Origin: Ophiobolus disseminans
Lineage: Eukaryota > Ascomycota > Dothideomycetes > Pleosporales > Phaeosphaeriaceae
Assembly: GCA_010093685.1 (NCBI GenBank)
Contig: MU006219.1
Coordinates: 1,259,531-1,323,530, forward strand
Reading direction: 5' to 3'
Length of the DNA stretch: 64,000 nt
The stretch's first letter is position 1. Every line of letters begins with the position of its first letter. Position numbers and translations under genes: made by a program. Below the pieces are notes generated by a model. It saw nothing but the letters and a program-made list of their open reading frames with translations. It made no database searches and was not told where the DNA came from. This document shows, in pieces, positions 33,901 through 45,489 of the stretch.

Positions 33901-36307
33901 CTATACCATTGATAGTACAGCCAGTTGAGACCCTCGATTTGGTACTTCATCAATTCGCCACCAACAAGGTTGTCGGGTTGCTTCTCTTTCTCTAGTTTGG
34001 CAAAAGGGTGATTGCGGACTTTCTCGAGACGGCCTTTGAGGGGACCTTGCTTGGGATACCTGACATAGCGACCGGCGACCCAGTCGTTGTAAGCTGTGAC
34101 GAAGTCTAACCATCGATCGCCGTCTTCGTGTGTAGGCACCTTCTCCCAGACGGCATCCTCGTAGCCCAGACCCTTGTACTTGATGAGCGCTTTGTCAACC
34201 TCCTTGATACGCGCCTTGTCGATTTCCTCACTGCGAACCTCCACGTAGCTGGTATATTTGACACTGAGGACGATGTCAATGCGGAGATACTCCTCGGGTA
34301 TGGCGTCTTCTGTTCGCATCTTCGGTCCGTCTTCTCGCTTGAAGAAGGCCTTCCGCATGGCAGCGGCAGTGACGCCCCATGTCCATGCTCCAGAAAACCA
34401 GGCCGCTTGGAAATAAGACTCATTCTCCCACTTGATGAGGTATTGCTTGTCGTCCTCGCCGATCATGTCGCAGGAGGCGCCTGGGCGATAGGTCTCGACA
34501 TCAGACGGGCGCCAGGCGATGAGGCCTCCCACTTTCTGCTCGTCTGTATCCTCACAGTCCTTGCACATCCATCTGCTAGAGTACTCCCGGAATCGCTCGT
34601 CTGCCGTCTCTTCTTCATCCCGGTTGATGTCCATAGCATACTGGTTCAGAGGTGGCAGGTGATGGAAGTGCCATGCTCGTGAACATTTCGTGCAGCGAAA
34701 GAGGACGTTGTGGGCATTGTTGACGCGTTTAGGGTCGACGTCAGTAATAGGATCTTGCCCGTCGTTATCTTCGCGGTCTTTCATTTCCTGGACCGTTGTT
34801 TTGCGATGGCGGAAAGGTTTACAGGAGCTACCGTGCTGTGCGCAGTCCTGGCATCGGGCTAGGTCAGGGGCATTTGCGTCCTTCTTCTGATAGAAGTTGA
34901 TACATCGTTTGCATTGCAGCACGAAAGTCTCGTTGCCAACCTTGGTGACGAGGTGGTCGCGATTAGATCGAGTCCCTATGCAGTTCTTGTGGTAGGCCAG
35001 AGAACAACCTTGACAATAGATGAGTGGCGCAACGTTCGGCCCGCTGTAACACACCTCACAACCCTCCGCATGGCGTGCTCGGAAATGGTCACTGCGGGGG
35101 AGTGTGGGGAAGATCTCGCGGACCTGGGTCAACTTGGGCGCGGCGGCCTTTGGCGCGGAATCGGAGCGGTAGACGTCGTTCTCGCCAGTCTCTTCCATGT
35201 TGTTCGTGGCGCGGGTTGATCGATCAGACTGCCGTACGCCGAATCTCGGGACCTTCTCTGGCTTTTGGGGGAGTTGCGATTGCCGCTTGCGCTTCCGTCC
35301 TGGCAGTACGTCGGAACGCAAGATGTTGGAGTCGCTGGAGTCGTCTTCATCTTCACCCTCACTCTCGTCGTCGTCATATCCACTTACTGGCACCTGCTGT
35401 CTGGACGAGCGACGAGTGGGTTCCAAGATCTGCTTGCGCGGGCGACCTCTGCGCTTCTTGTTGTCGGCTTCCGAGTCTTCCTCGCTGGACGAAAGGTCTA
35501 CCAGGTCGCTGTTACGTGAACGAGTCCTCAATGATCGTCCACTATCGTTCTCGCGCTGCACTAGTGTTCGTAGACGGGTTTTGCGGGGCCGGAGAGACGT
35601 GGAGACATATTCCTCCTCCTCGTCCTCTTCCGATGAGGTGAGGGCGACAGTGTTGATGTCGACGTAGCCATCGCGCTTAGATTTCGAGGCTCGCTCACGG
35701 AGGTGCATATCTCCGTTCTCGCTCGGTGATGCTTGGTCGTCTTCTTCTGGCTGGAACCGTGATAGCGCTTCAGGTCCGCCGGGTAGAACTAGAAGTTCTT
35801 TCAAGGTAATCTATCGCGAGATTAGAGGGGCGGGCTAGAAATGGAGCTGAAGATAGGTAGTGTGGTAGGGGGCAAGGAGCCCGGGTCAGCAGTATATATA
35901 GTTGAGTCACTGCGGGCGCAGCTGCCATGTTGGTTTTGCCTTCACTGCGCTGGGATGCTACCTTTACCAGATGCACTCACCTGCTTAGTGTTGTCGCCAA
36001 ACAGCCTAACTTCATATAGCACTTCACGCTTTTTAGAGAACTCTCTCAGAATGCCCTCGACCTCATCTTTGGGCTCATAGAAGACGTACTCGTCCTTCTT
36101 ATCGACAGGCTCTACGCGCACGCACAGGGCTCGACGCGTCGTGGGCTTCTCGGATCGAGGGGTGTCGACTTCGGCTTCGGAACTATGCTCTGACATCAAG
36201 TCTGCCGGAGAGAGTGTGGGCTGCTTTGCTACCTTCGGAGGGGCAGCGTTTCGTCCTCCCCCCTTGAAGGCAGCCATAAGCTGGGAGCCATCCTCGTCAG
36301 AGCTCAT
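30990..36307 (-). CDS. Mit1/CHD3-like chromatin remodeller
   Basis: SNF2 ATPase likely to slide nucleosomes in heterochromatin; related to S. pombe Mit1 of the SHREC complex. Exon 1 is 36307-35981. A 170-nt intron (GTGAGT...GATAG) joins CAG to ITLKELLVLPGG. A second 42-nt intron at 32142-32183 (GTATGT, CTAAC, AAG) is in frame and could be retained; spliced length is about 1701 aa. Domains: disordered acidic N-terminus, PHD-type zinc fingers (from CEVCYSG near 359), chromo-like segments (YLIKWENESYF; LIKYKGLGYEDAVWE), helicase ATP site DEMGLGKT near 749, motif II DEGQ near 860, and helicase C motifs (STRAGGVGINLA; ARAHRIGQ). A C-terminal Cys/His zinc finger (CPACHKQHP, then HCNLCGIAHFGHSRTCP) is the Mit1 hallmark. 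Confidence 0.92.
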
Positions 36308-36706
36308 GATATGTCAAGTCCAGATGCTGCGATCGGTGTAGGCGGCGCGCGACTTGAAATCTACAACAGTTTATTCGGTCGCCAACATGAAGCGCAATGA
36401 TCGCTCGGACAGATGCACTGCCCCAGTACTGAAAGGCGCGGAAGTCGTGTATCTCGTGCGCGATGGGACTGCGAGGTCCGTGGTGGAGGAAAGAGGCGAT
36501 GACGGGCTGTCGCGCGCAGGAGCGGTGCTCGGTGGATGGTGGTGCAATGCGGCGGCAGGGAATCGCTAGAAACGTGACTTCGCGACGCGACGGAGCTAAG
36601 AAAATAAGCGGTGGTCTGTGCGAGAATTTATGGAGAAGAGAAAATGGATACCTCCAACGCACCCAAATCAATTGCAACAACATCTCTCGTTTGGGATTTT
36701 TCTGTT
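36308..36706. promoter_or_regulatory. divergent promoter region
   Basis: About 400 nt separate the remodeller start (minus) and the methyltransferase start (plus). Bidirectional promoter use is inferred from layout. No motif stands out. Confidence 0.4.
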
Positions 36707-38732
36707 ATGGTCTTTCCTTCTCTACTCGGTAGCACGCTACTTCGGACCCAACGAGTGCACCTTCCGCAAATCTTTCGCCGCTACAAATCTCTTACTCAGT
36801 CCATCGAACAGGGCAAGTACAGTGGACCCGATCGCCCGTCAAGGCCCCGCGCTCGATCTTCACCCGATGACGCCGGTGATGCAAGCGAGAGGACTCGCCG
36901 CGAGCTGAGATTCGAACGCTTCGGTCCAGCCAGAGATGGGGGTGACGCACCTCGGAGGCCCCGCGAGGACCGACCATCCAAAGATCACAACGAGCGGACG
37001 ACAGCACCTCGGAGTAGCCGATTCGGACGTGTTGGTCCACCAAGACCCCGCGGCGATGCACCCAGTCGCTTCAGTGAAGAGCGGCCGCCGAGAGACGGAG
37101 GGGAAAGACCGCAGCGTCGCGATGACAACTTCGGACGCTCATCAGGTGGAATGGCAAGCGGAGGAAGCAGGTTCAGCAATGATTGGAATGATAAGCCACC
37201 GTTCAGAGAGCGATTTGGGCAACGAGATGAGCAACCAAGGCGAGAGAGATCGTTCGAGCCCCGCGAAGGGAAGCCCTTTGAACCTCGGGAAAGAAAGTCC
37301 TTTGGGTCTCGAGATAGGAAGCCCTTTCAATCGCAAGAAAGGAGGCCATGGGAGAATCGAGACAGGAAACCTTTTGAGTCCCGAGAGAAGAGACCGTGGG
37401 AAGACCGGGGCAGGAGGCCCTTTGAGCGGGACGTCAAGGTCACCGGGTATCAGGATCGAAGCGCTGGGAGTGCTTACCGTGGCAAAGAAGCACGATATGA
37501 CGCACAGGAAGGAAACCCGGAGGGACCAGAACGATCATTCAAAAGGCATGATACAACCCCGTACCAACGAGAGCGCCCTGCAGGAGAGCGATCTGAGCCT
37601 ATGCCCCCTCGTGAGACTTCTACAAAACAGTCCGATACGCCACCGCGAGTCGCAGCGAAGCCGGATTTTCTTCAGACCTTGTTCCGCGGTCCCGAAACGC
37701 TACCATACACCACTGCAGCATCTGAGTTCATCTATGGATACTCGAGTGTTCTCGCTGCGATGAAGGCGAACCGACGAAAACTCTACAAGCTTTATGTTCA
37801 CTCACGAGGTGCTAGCAGAGACGGTCTCCTCACCCGAATTAGGGCGCTCAAGCTGTTTCCTATTTTGGAAGAAGTAGGAGACGATCACTTGCGTGCCATG
37901 GATAGAGCGAGCAGTGGCCGACCTCACAACGGGGTGGTACTAGAATCATCGCCACTACCTGTCTCGCCCATCACTGAGCTCAAGACTCCATCTATGGAGG
38001 ATGAGAGCTTTAGTGTGACTTTGGACAGCCAAAGCACCGAAGACGCACTTGTGAATGGCAAGCAGGAATTGTACTCGTACAGATCAGCCGGATGGCGGCA
38101 CCCCTTGATCCTCTTCGTTGACGGTGTGGTAAGCAATTTCATTCTTTCCAAGAGGATACTCTCGCTAATAGGCGCAGCTCGATGAGGGCAATCTCGGAGC
38201 CATTGCCCGTTCAGTCTATTTCCTCGGTGTTGATGCTATCGTCACGCCCACTCGCCGTGTCGCACCTTGGAGCCACATTGCCCTCAAAGCGTCTGCTGGC
38301 GCTGCAGAAGCCATCCCCATCTTCAAGGTCGGAGAGGCAACCGACTTTCTCGGCAAGAGCTCCAGAGCCGGGTGGAGGATATATGCCAGCGATGCCGTGC
38401 CTACTCCTTCTTCCGTTACTCCAGAAGTGCAGGCAGACACACATAGCAACGTCGTCTACAGCTTTGCGCGGAGCACCAAACGACTTCCCGCGGATCACTG
38501 CCCAGTTGCTGACCATCCTACGATCCTGATGATGGGCGCAGAGGGTACCGGACTCCGCGGCAGTCTTCTCAATTTGGCGCACTACAACGTCGGCATTACA
38601 CATGGTCGTGAGGCTGATGAGGTTGGTGTTGACAGTCTGAATGTCAGTGTCGCAGCATCGTTGCTATGCTATGGGATGCTGCAGAAACCGAAGCAGACAT
38701 CCCAACCCAAAGCAGAAGATGCACTCTTCTAG
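36707..38732 (+). CDS. MRM1: mitochondrial SpoU-family rRNA 2'-O-ribose methyltransferase
   Basis: Methylates a ribose in the mitochondrial large-subunit rRNA peptidyl-transferase loop (yeast MRM1/PET56 type). I prefer the ATG at 36707, which begins a good targeting peptide (MVFPSLLGSTLLRTQRVHLP, then QIFRRYKS); an ATG at 36644 adds 21 residues. Exons 36707-38128 and 38178-38732 (49-nt intron, GTAAGC...GCAG, phase 0) give 658 aa. The substrate-binding domain starts at FIYGYSSVLAAMKANRRKLY. SPOUT motifs follow: DEGNLGAIARSVYFLGVDA, LMMGAEGTGLRG and VDSLNVSVAAS. Between the presequence and the fold lie about 290 disordered, Arg/Asp/Pro/Gly-rich residues with near-13-residue repeats (for example RKPFESREKRPWE). 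Yeast MRM1 is 412 aa. Confidence 0.93.
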
Positions 38733-40279
38733 TGCAGCCATGCTGGGTTGGCAACCCCTGTATCATATGTAGCTGTATAACTCTCTCGAGTGTTATTCGT
38801 ACATGGAGCTGTTACCCGCCATCCAATGGCACATGACGGGGCGCACTGTGCTCGTTATCGATGCGTCTCGCGTATATGCGCGACATACACCACATAAAGT
38901 ACGGGCGCGAATCACAGCAGCGGCCAGTATCAGAACTGCAGGATGTTGCAGTCTGGAGTGCATCCCCCGCTTCCTCACGACCCCAACAGTTTCGGTAGAG
39001 GTGCCGTGCGCAGCGCCTCCTTATCACACAAGCGGTGAGCATGCAATAATGGCTGCCGATCATTGAAGTTTGAAAGTGAGCACTTCCAAGGTCGTTATCG
39101 CAACATTCGTCAGATATCCCACGCCGACGGTCTGCTGATCGCGCGTGTGTGCGCCACTAAGCAGGAAGCTTGGATGCCATTTGAAAGTCGATGGGAAACC
39201 TGGAAGGAAAGTCTGCCCCACGTGTTCGTTTGCACATGTCGGCGATCGGTGTGGCTGGGCGTTCTGTAACCCACGCAAAGTGATGTGGGTGGTGTTATCT
39301 CAACATTCGCTGACATGGTGAGGGGTCGCAGGGCCTGGCAGCAATAAGGAGGGTATGCTGCAGATTGACAGGCATATCTCGACTACACACCATCAGGGCA
39401 GTCCAGCCCTGCCAACTTCCCATTACCCCCTCGCAATTCAAATACAGTCGTGCTTGGTCGAGAAGTGGATCGAAATGAGGTGGCAGCGAGCTGGGAAGAT
39501 GCCAGCCAGAAAAGCAACATGTCGTGATCAGAATCGATGATGGCTGGATCGATGTCAGGGCAAGGCGCTAAAGCCCGGCATGAGTTGACACCGCTACTTT
39601 CACAATGTGCTGGACTTGACAAACCCACACTCCGCACCTCAAACAACAGCAATACTAAACCACCGAGATGATGAATACAACTGCAAACACCACTTCCAGA
39701 CGTCAGCGAACATCGTGACAGCCCGCTACAGGCGCTATCAATCCCTCAAGTCTGGTAGCGGACGAGATGGTCCGTGGCGAAGTGGGGTCTAGACTATATC
39801 TCTTGGCAACATGCTAGCAATCCCTGTCGTCATTGCAAGCGGCGTAAAGAAGGGTGAGACGGGCGACGGTGTGGGTGCAGCGACCCTCGACAAGGCAAAG
39901 CTTGCTGCTTGTCTGCCCACCATCACGATAGAGAGCTTGTGCCCAGCAAGTGCAGGCTCTTTCACTGCCTAATTCCGCCCTCAACCACTGAATACCGCTA
40001 CGAGATTCTTCGCATCTCGTGGGTTATTCGCTCAGCGGTGTCGCCCGTGTCACAATAGCAGCAGCTTCCCGTACCGCACCCGCCGAGAATCCTTCGAGGC
40101 TGCCGCTCGTACACCGCACAGCGAAATCACACGCGCCTCGTACCAGAACCTACCACGCCTTTGTGCTCTTACACAAGCCCCGCAGCCTGCTCACTCGCGC
40201 CACCTCGCTGAGGCTGCTTCCTGGAGGCCCCTTCCTCATACACACTCTCTGTTAGGAAGTGTATACACCTTCGTCCATC
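38733..40279. other. intergenic, no gene seen
   Basis: About 1.5 kb with only short overlapping frames. It includes the promoter of the tetraspan gene. No repeat or RNA was recognised. Confidence 0.45.
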
Positions 40280-41281
40280 ATGACGCGGAAAATCGTATAT
40301 GGCGTGGGCCTCATCCTCACCGTTGCTTGTAAGGCAGAAGACATACACAACGTGGCATCAAAGACTGACATGTGCAGGCACGGTGATGACGATTGCGAGT
40401 ATCGCCATGCCGCAATGGGTCAGCTATAGCCCGGTACGCACGATACTACCCTCGATCCTCCACCTTCGAGTCTACGTACTAACAACAACTAGGATGGCAA
40501 GCGCGAATGGTCCTACGGCCTCCACAGCCGCTGTTCGGCCGTCGACGGGACCTGCGTGCCCTTCCCCAAGACGTCGGACTGCGAAAAAGATCCTTCCTTC
40601 TGCAATATGTGGCGGACGGTTGGCTTCTTGACCTCCTTCGCCGTTGTCATTGAGCTCTGCACACTCGTGTCGTTCATCGTCATTATTGGTGGCGGTGTCC
40701 AAAGGCGCGTTGCTGGTTGGCAGGTCGCGTCAGGCGTACTGCTCTTCAGTGCTGTTGTGCAGTGCGCGGGTATGGCTATTGTGGTATGTCATTCACTCCA
40801 CATACAAGGCGTAGACTAACCCTCCAGGCCTTCCTCTTCGATCACGATTCCCGCTTCTGGGACGGCTGGCACCTCGACACGAGCTTCCACCTCGTGACCG
40901 CCTCATGGACCATCCTCGTCCTCACCGCCCTCGGCATAATCGCCAGCGCACTATACCTGCCCTCAGAAGGGGACTACGAGCTCATACCCGATCAGGATCA
41001 CCTCGAGCCGGATGATCAGTGAGCCCGCCAGGACAGCATACCTACTATAAGGAAAGAGATTTAATGATAATAGGCTACTTTCGCGCATCGCGGCCTGGGA
41101 CAACGGATGGAAGGGCTCCAATTCCAGCGAGGAATACAGCTACCAGCGCGACCAGGACGGCATGAGCGATATGAGCTCCATAGGCGGCCGCAGAGAAAGC
41201 GATATGAGCTCTTTCAAGGACAGGAGAGATAGCTCCGTCGGCGCACACCGCAGTGTCTCGGTCGCACGTAGTCAGCGATAA
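40280..41281 (+). CDS. claudin/SUR7-like four-helix membrane protein
   Basis: Five exons (40280-40328, 40378-40433, 40493-40783, 40828-41018, 41074-41281) with four introns of 44-59 nt and consistent phases give 264 aa. Helix 1 (IVYGVGLILTVACTVMTIA) is followed by an extracellular loop with a W-x-S and paired cysteines (RCSAVDGTCVPFP, DCEKDPSFCNMW). Three further helices follow: TVGFLTSFAVVIELCTLVSF, VASGVLLFSAVVQCAGMAIV and TASWTILVLTALGIIASALY. A polar Ser/Arg/Asp-rich cytosolic tail comes from exon 5 (NGWKGSNSSEEYSYQRDQDG). Without the last splice the protein would stop at DDQ. This layout matches fungal claudin-like/SUR7-type tetraspans of the plasma membrane. Role unknown. Confidence 0.85.
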
Positions 41282-41792
41282 CCCGCGCACACGAACACGA
41301 AGAACGATTACGTATACGACGACGGCGGGCGGGACAACTCTCATGGGACGGTAATTTGAGCTGGCGCTGGTGGTTTCTCATCACAAGTTTTGCTGTTATC
41401 TTTGCGGCTTGACTTTGGAGCGGCATTCTTACTTTTCTATTTTCCTATGATACCCCTCTACCCTGGTGGTTGGGCTTGTGACTGTTTCATATGGCGATCT
41501 TTTATATTCGCTAAGTTGGCTTCAGAACGTGTTTGGCATATTATGCAGAATTAAGCATTTCGACTCTCTCGGCTTCGAATTTTGGCTTTGAGATTGTCAT
41601 TATGGGACTTGGATGGATTCGCTCTCGTCTCGCTCGACACACGTGTATGGTTCGTATCTTTCACCCTTTTCAGCACTCTTGACTTGACTCAAGCATATGG
41701 TTGTGGTGATGGGGGTTAGATACGTGGGTCGTTGTCTTCCTGGAACATCGATCATGACCTCGCGGATCTTTTTCATTTTGACTTGGAAGATT

Positions 41793-42600
41793 GGCGCAAA
41801 ACATATAGACGTGCTGTCTCTATTTCCTTTTGGTCCGGCGGCGGAGAGGACATGGCTTCTTTGTGTATCTTTTTTGGACATGGAATTGCACGATTGTGTG
41901 CTTGACACAGATCTGTAGTGAGTGACAGGGGGATTTTATACACCTCTGCTCCACATCGACAGTAGGTTTTTCTTTCTTCTGAGCGAGCAGCGCAGAACAT
42001 AGGTTGTATCGCTGCTTTTCTTGGTCGCGGAGCGCAGAACATTGTTCTGTTGAATCATGCTTTTAGACGTGAAATTGCACAATACTTTTTGAAGAAGAGA
42101 ATTTTAAAGGAAGTAAGGTTTTTATATCCCCTTCTCTCCCCTCTTCTCTTCATGCACCATATGGCCTTTGTTTTCTGAGCGAACGGCGCAGGACATATCG
42201 CAAGGCTTTGGCGCTTTTTCAGTGTAAAGAGTTTCATGTTCACTCTCACCCTCACATTCCGTCGTCCTTCGATCTTCCGCGCGAGCACCGCACAACATAG
42301 GTATGACGTCTAAGTTTTTTTGGTGCAGCGGCGGAGAGCACATGTCATCGTGGTGTACAACTTCAAATATGGCAAGCTGGGCAGTTTGCTTGAACCAGAG
42401 ACAAGCTCGAAAGAAATCGGGCGCTTTGTATCAGGAGAAGACTTGCTCGACACGACATACATGTACAGGAATTTGGCTTTCGAACCCGCTGAACAAACGA
42501 CGGTCCATGAATGCGTGTCACGCTCCTTCTTAATCTGGTCTCAAAGCGTAAAACATACGAGATTCTTGACTCCGATTTGGAGATATGCACATGGATGTAA
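41793..42600. repeat. array of degenerate paired direct repeats
   Basis: At least eight copies of a motif resembling GCGCAGAACATAGG (plus strand) lie near 41802, 41849, 41990, 42034, 42186, 42289, 42335 and 42545. Each is preceded by a T-rich run. Copies occur in pairs about 45-50 nt apart, making roughly 57-60-nt units; the second member of most pairs reads close to GGCGGAGAGGACATGG. A second shared word, GAAATTGCAC/GGAATTGCAC, follows two units. The copies diverge too far for a recent expansion. Read on the minus strand, several copies give related peptides (MFCAARSEE, MLCGARAED, MSCAVRSEN), but frames are interrupted, so a coding role is doubtful. Confidence 0.6.
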
Positions 42601-42608
42601 ATCTTGTA

Positions 42609-42640
42609 GAGAAGAGAGAGAGAGAGAAGGGAAGAAGAGG
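42609..42640. repeat. GA-rich microsatellite
   Basis: Short (GA)n tract with flanking GAAG words. Confidence 0.8.
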
Positions 42641-43725
42641 CGTGTATATATAGGCCCACTCTTGGTATCCACATACCCCATAAATGCTGCTGCCTTGGGT
42701 AGGGAGGCAGATTGCAGGCATGACATAGTTGAGATGCCGGTGTCTTTCAAGCGCATCTCTGGGATCAAGACATGTACCTAGATAGTATTTGCAGTCAATC
42801 TTTTGCATCATAATTGAGGACGGTAAATTATTGCATGCGATGGAGAGAAGGGAAGGAAGTGAAAACAAGTGTGTAGTGCACTCCCCAGAAAACCACATCA
42901 TATCTGCGTTGAGGTGTTTGGACACAAAGACGGAACGCGATCGTATAGCGACAGCCACGAGTTTTTGGGGCGTCCGCAAGGCGTATTTTGACAACATGAA
43001 GGCAAGATATAACCCAAGGTGATAATTCTGGTTCTCTATGTGAAAGAAGGACATTATATCCGAGTATGACGGCTTTCAGAGATCGCTGTATTGAGTGAGA
43101 GACAATGGAGAGCATGTGTGTGATGATTGTTGATGTGGATTGTCTCGTGGTGAGTACTATGAATATATACAAGAGGTATGCGCAAAAGGATGATGTGGAT
43201 CGGACCGAAGTCGAATTAAGGCGGATCGTTGGACAGCATTGGGCATAAGCCTGGCGGCTTACATTGAGTTTGGTGTTTATGAGGCGGATTAGCAGAAGAT
43301 GGTTGAGGGTATTTAAGGGACAAGCATGTTTGGAATTGAGTTTGTAAGACTAGGAGCGGTGGCAGATTCAGGACATGGAGCAGAAGGCTGAGTAGGTTTT
43401 GGGATGTTTTGTACTCAATGAGGTTCCTGAAGCATATCATGACCTTCGTTCAGTTTCGAGTAAGTCGGTGGGAATGACGTGGCTTGATCAAACCATCTAT
43501 TTGAAGCGAGTGGAATGTCTATCTAGACTTCTGCAATACATGTGATGCGGTAAAAATACAGTATGGTGGGGTAGTATAGTGCGAGTCTTGCTGATGACCG
43601 ACAAAATGAAAGTCAGAAATGAAACTGTGGGAGCACCTATGGGGCTGTGTGATCTCCCCACATGAATATGCCACGTGCGTGTGAGTCGCTTGATGTGGAA
43701 GGCGTGCGAAAGTCGGTCGTGTGGC

Positions 43726-44455
43726 TTATGCGGCGCAGGAAATGTCGAAGATCTGGGCAAAGATCGGGCCCACCGCGGGGACTGCGCTTAAAGCATCCTT
43801 CAAGTTGCCAGAGATGACTTTCGGGCAATCGAAACCACCATCCTTCTCGCATTCTACGCTGAGATGGTAGGAAAGCTCGCCCTTGTTCGCGCCACCGTTC
43901 AGGTTCAAAACTACTTGTTGGAAGTTGACAGCACTGCTGATCGGGATCTTCTTCTCCTGGCAAGAAGGCTGTCCTTGGTGCGTGCAAAGCGGGTTATCCT
44001 CGATGCTGACTGTAATGTCCTTCACCTCCGCTGTGCTTGAAACAGACGCGGTGAGCAGGTTGATCATGTAACTAGGTGAAGGAGAGCAATGTCAATGAAT
44101 GTTTCGTATGCTCGTCATGTAGGGGCATTACTCACTCCCGCTCATTCGTATTGTCGTAATTGCCTGATGCCGTTACAGTCCACTTGCAACCTTTGTGATC
44201 TCCATATGATTCGAATTGAGCAACGTACTCCTGGGTAGTCTCAGGAGTTCCCGAATCGCAGCCAGTGTTCGAGCACAACTTTCTGAGGGCGTCGCCGACA
44301 ATCTTTTGCCCGTCCAGTCCGCTCATTGGGGTCCTTGAGCTTCCCACCGTGAGCTGGGCAGTCACGTCTCTCTTCTGAAGACCGGGGATGACGAATGCGT
44401 TAGCCAGAGCAGAGGCTCCTAGTAGCAATGAAAGGTGGGATGCACTGAGGAGCAT
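43726..44455 (-). CDS. small secreted cysteine-containing protein
   Basis: Two exons (44455-44136, 44071-43726) with a 64-nt intron (GTGAGT...CCTAG, phase 2) give 221 aa. A signal peptide (MLLSASHLSLLLGASALANA) is followed by a probable Kex2 site (LQKR). The mature part has about eight Cys, mostly in short pairs (KLCSNTGCDSG, CTHQGQPSCQEKK, VECEKDGGFDC, ending DISCAA). This suggests disulphide bonding outside the cell. No catalytic motif was recognised. Size, secretion signal and Cys content fit an apoplastic effector or structural secreted protein; this is inference. Confidence 0.82.
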
Positions 44456-45489
44456 GGTGAACGATGTTGATTGAGTATTTTGTGCAGATTAAATCCTGAG
44501 TAGGGAGCCTGTGGGAAAGAGCTGAGAAGAAGTAGTCTGATGTGTTTGCGTCGCTGTTAATAAGGGCGATATTTAAAAGAGGTCTACACGCGCACCTTTA
44601 TAGTCATCTAAACCGCCTTGTGAACGCCGATTCTGGACGTTGATTATTTTGAAAAATTGAGGTCGCCGTCCATGATGTGACGATCATCGAATACGATATG
44701 AACGGAGACCGAATGCTCAGCACCTGGGCAGCAGTGACATGCTTCACGAGTAACTTCGAAATAGTAAGTGGGCGAATGGAGATAGACAGCTGGTGCCTTG
44801 CCACTTCTGTCAAGTAGATAGCATAATCAGATTCCCAAATGCGGTTAATGTAGGGTCTGAGCCAAGATATAAAAGAGACTGCGGAATTTAGCGAATCGTA
44901 GCGTACCGATCGACTCCACACTGGTTGGGGGCCATCAGCGATCTGCAACCAACATGCTCGGAAGACGGCGTACGGCTGTGACCTTGGCCTTCGCACCATC
45001 ACGTTCATCGCCAAGGTATCGGCTGGCTCATATCATCTGGGTGTTGGTGGGTTGCGAAGCGTCTTGATGGTCGGTCCGACATTGGACGCCTTGACATCAC
45101 CGACCACCCTTCCTGGGATCATTGAGTAGCGATACGACGCTGAAACCTTTGGAAGGTGTGATGTTCTCCTCTGATTCCGTGTATGACGTAGTCTGTTATA
45201 GCTCTGAGCTCGCGATCTCTGTGTACGCGCATGGTGTTCTTGCGCAGTTGTATTCCGCTCCCAAGGTAAACGGAGAATGACCTATCGATGGCTGAAGTGC
45301 CTCTGTGATCTACAGGCGAAGAACCAGCAGAGAAGCGAAACCAACGGTTTACCAATACATAAATGAAATGAGATGTATTCCCTTATTTCATTTTATAGTT
45401 CGCTGCCTACTTAAGTAACGGAGGGAAATGCCGTTGCGAGATACGGCATGCCTGGCTGATCTAAAGGATAGCATGCTCACATCGTGAGA
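44456..45489. other. intergenic, no gene seen
   Basis: It contains the promoter of the secreted-protein gene. One copy of CACCTGGGCAG lies at 44721-44731. No supported frame. Confidence 0.45.

Larger units (their letters stand above)
41282..43725. other. long intergenic region with repeat array
   Basis: About 2.4 kb between convergent genes. It holds a degenerate paired-repeat array (about 41793-42600) and a GA microsatellite. Overlapping frames at 42320-42781 (plus) and 42530-43054 (minus) lack family motifs. Nothing supportable was seen from 42640 to 43725. Confidence 0.5.

Noticed and set aside
34128..35667. Long plus-strand open frames opposite the remodeller gene
   Set aside because: They are antisense shadows of a strongly conserved SNF2 coding sequence and have no family motifs.
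41793..42600. CRISPR-like array
   Set aside because: The repeats are degenerate, unevenly spaced, lie in a eukaryotic nuclear contig and have no cas genes.
42320..43054. Overlapping plus and minus open frames of 150-175 codons
   Set aside because: Their sequences look like translated non-coding DNA, with no motif or splice support on either strand.
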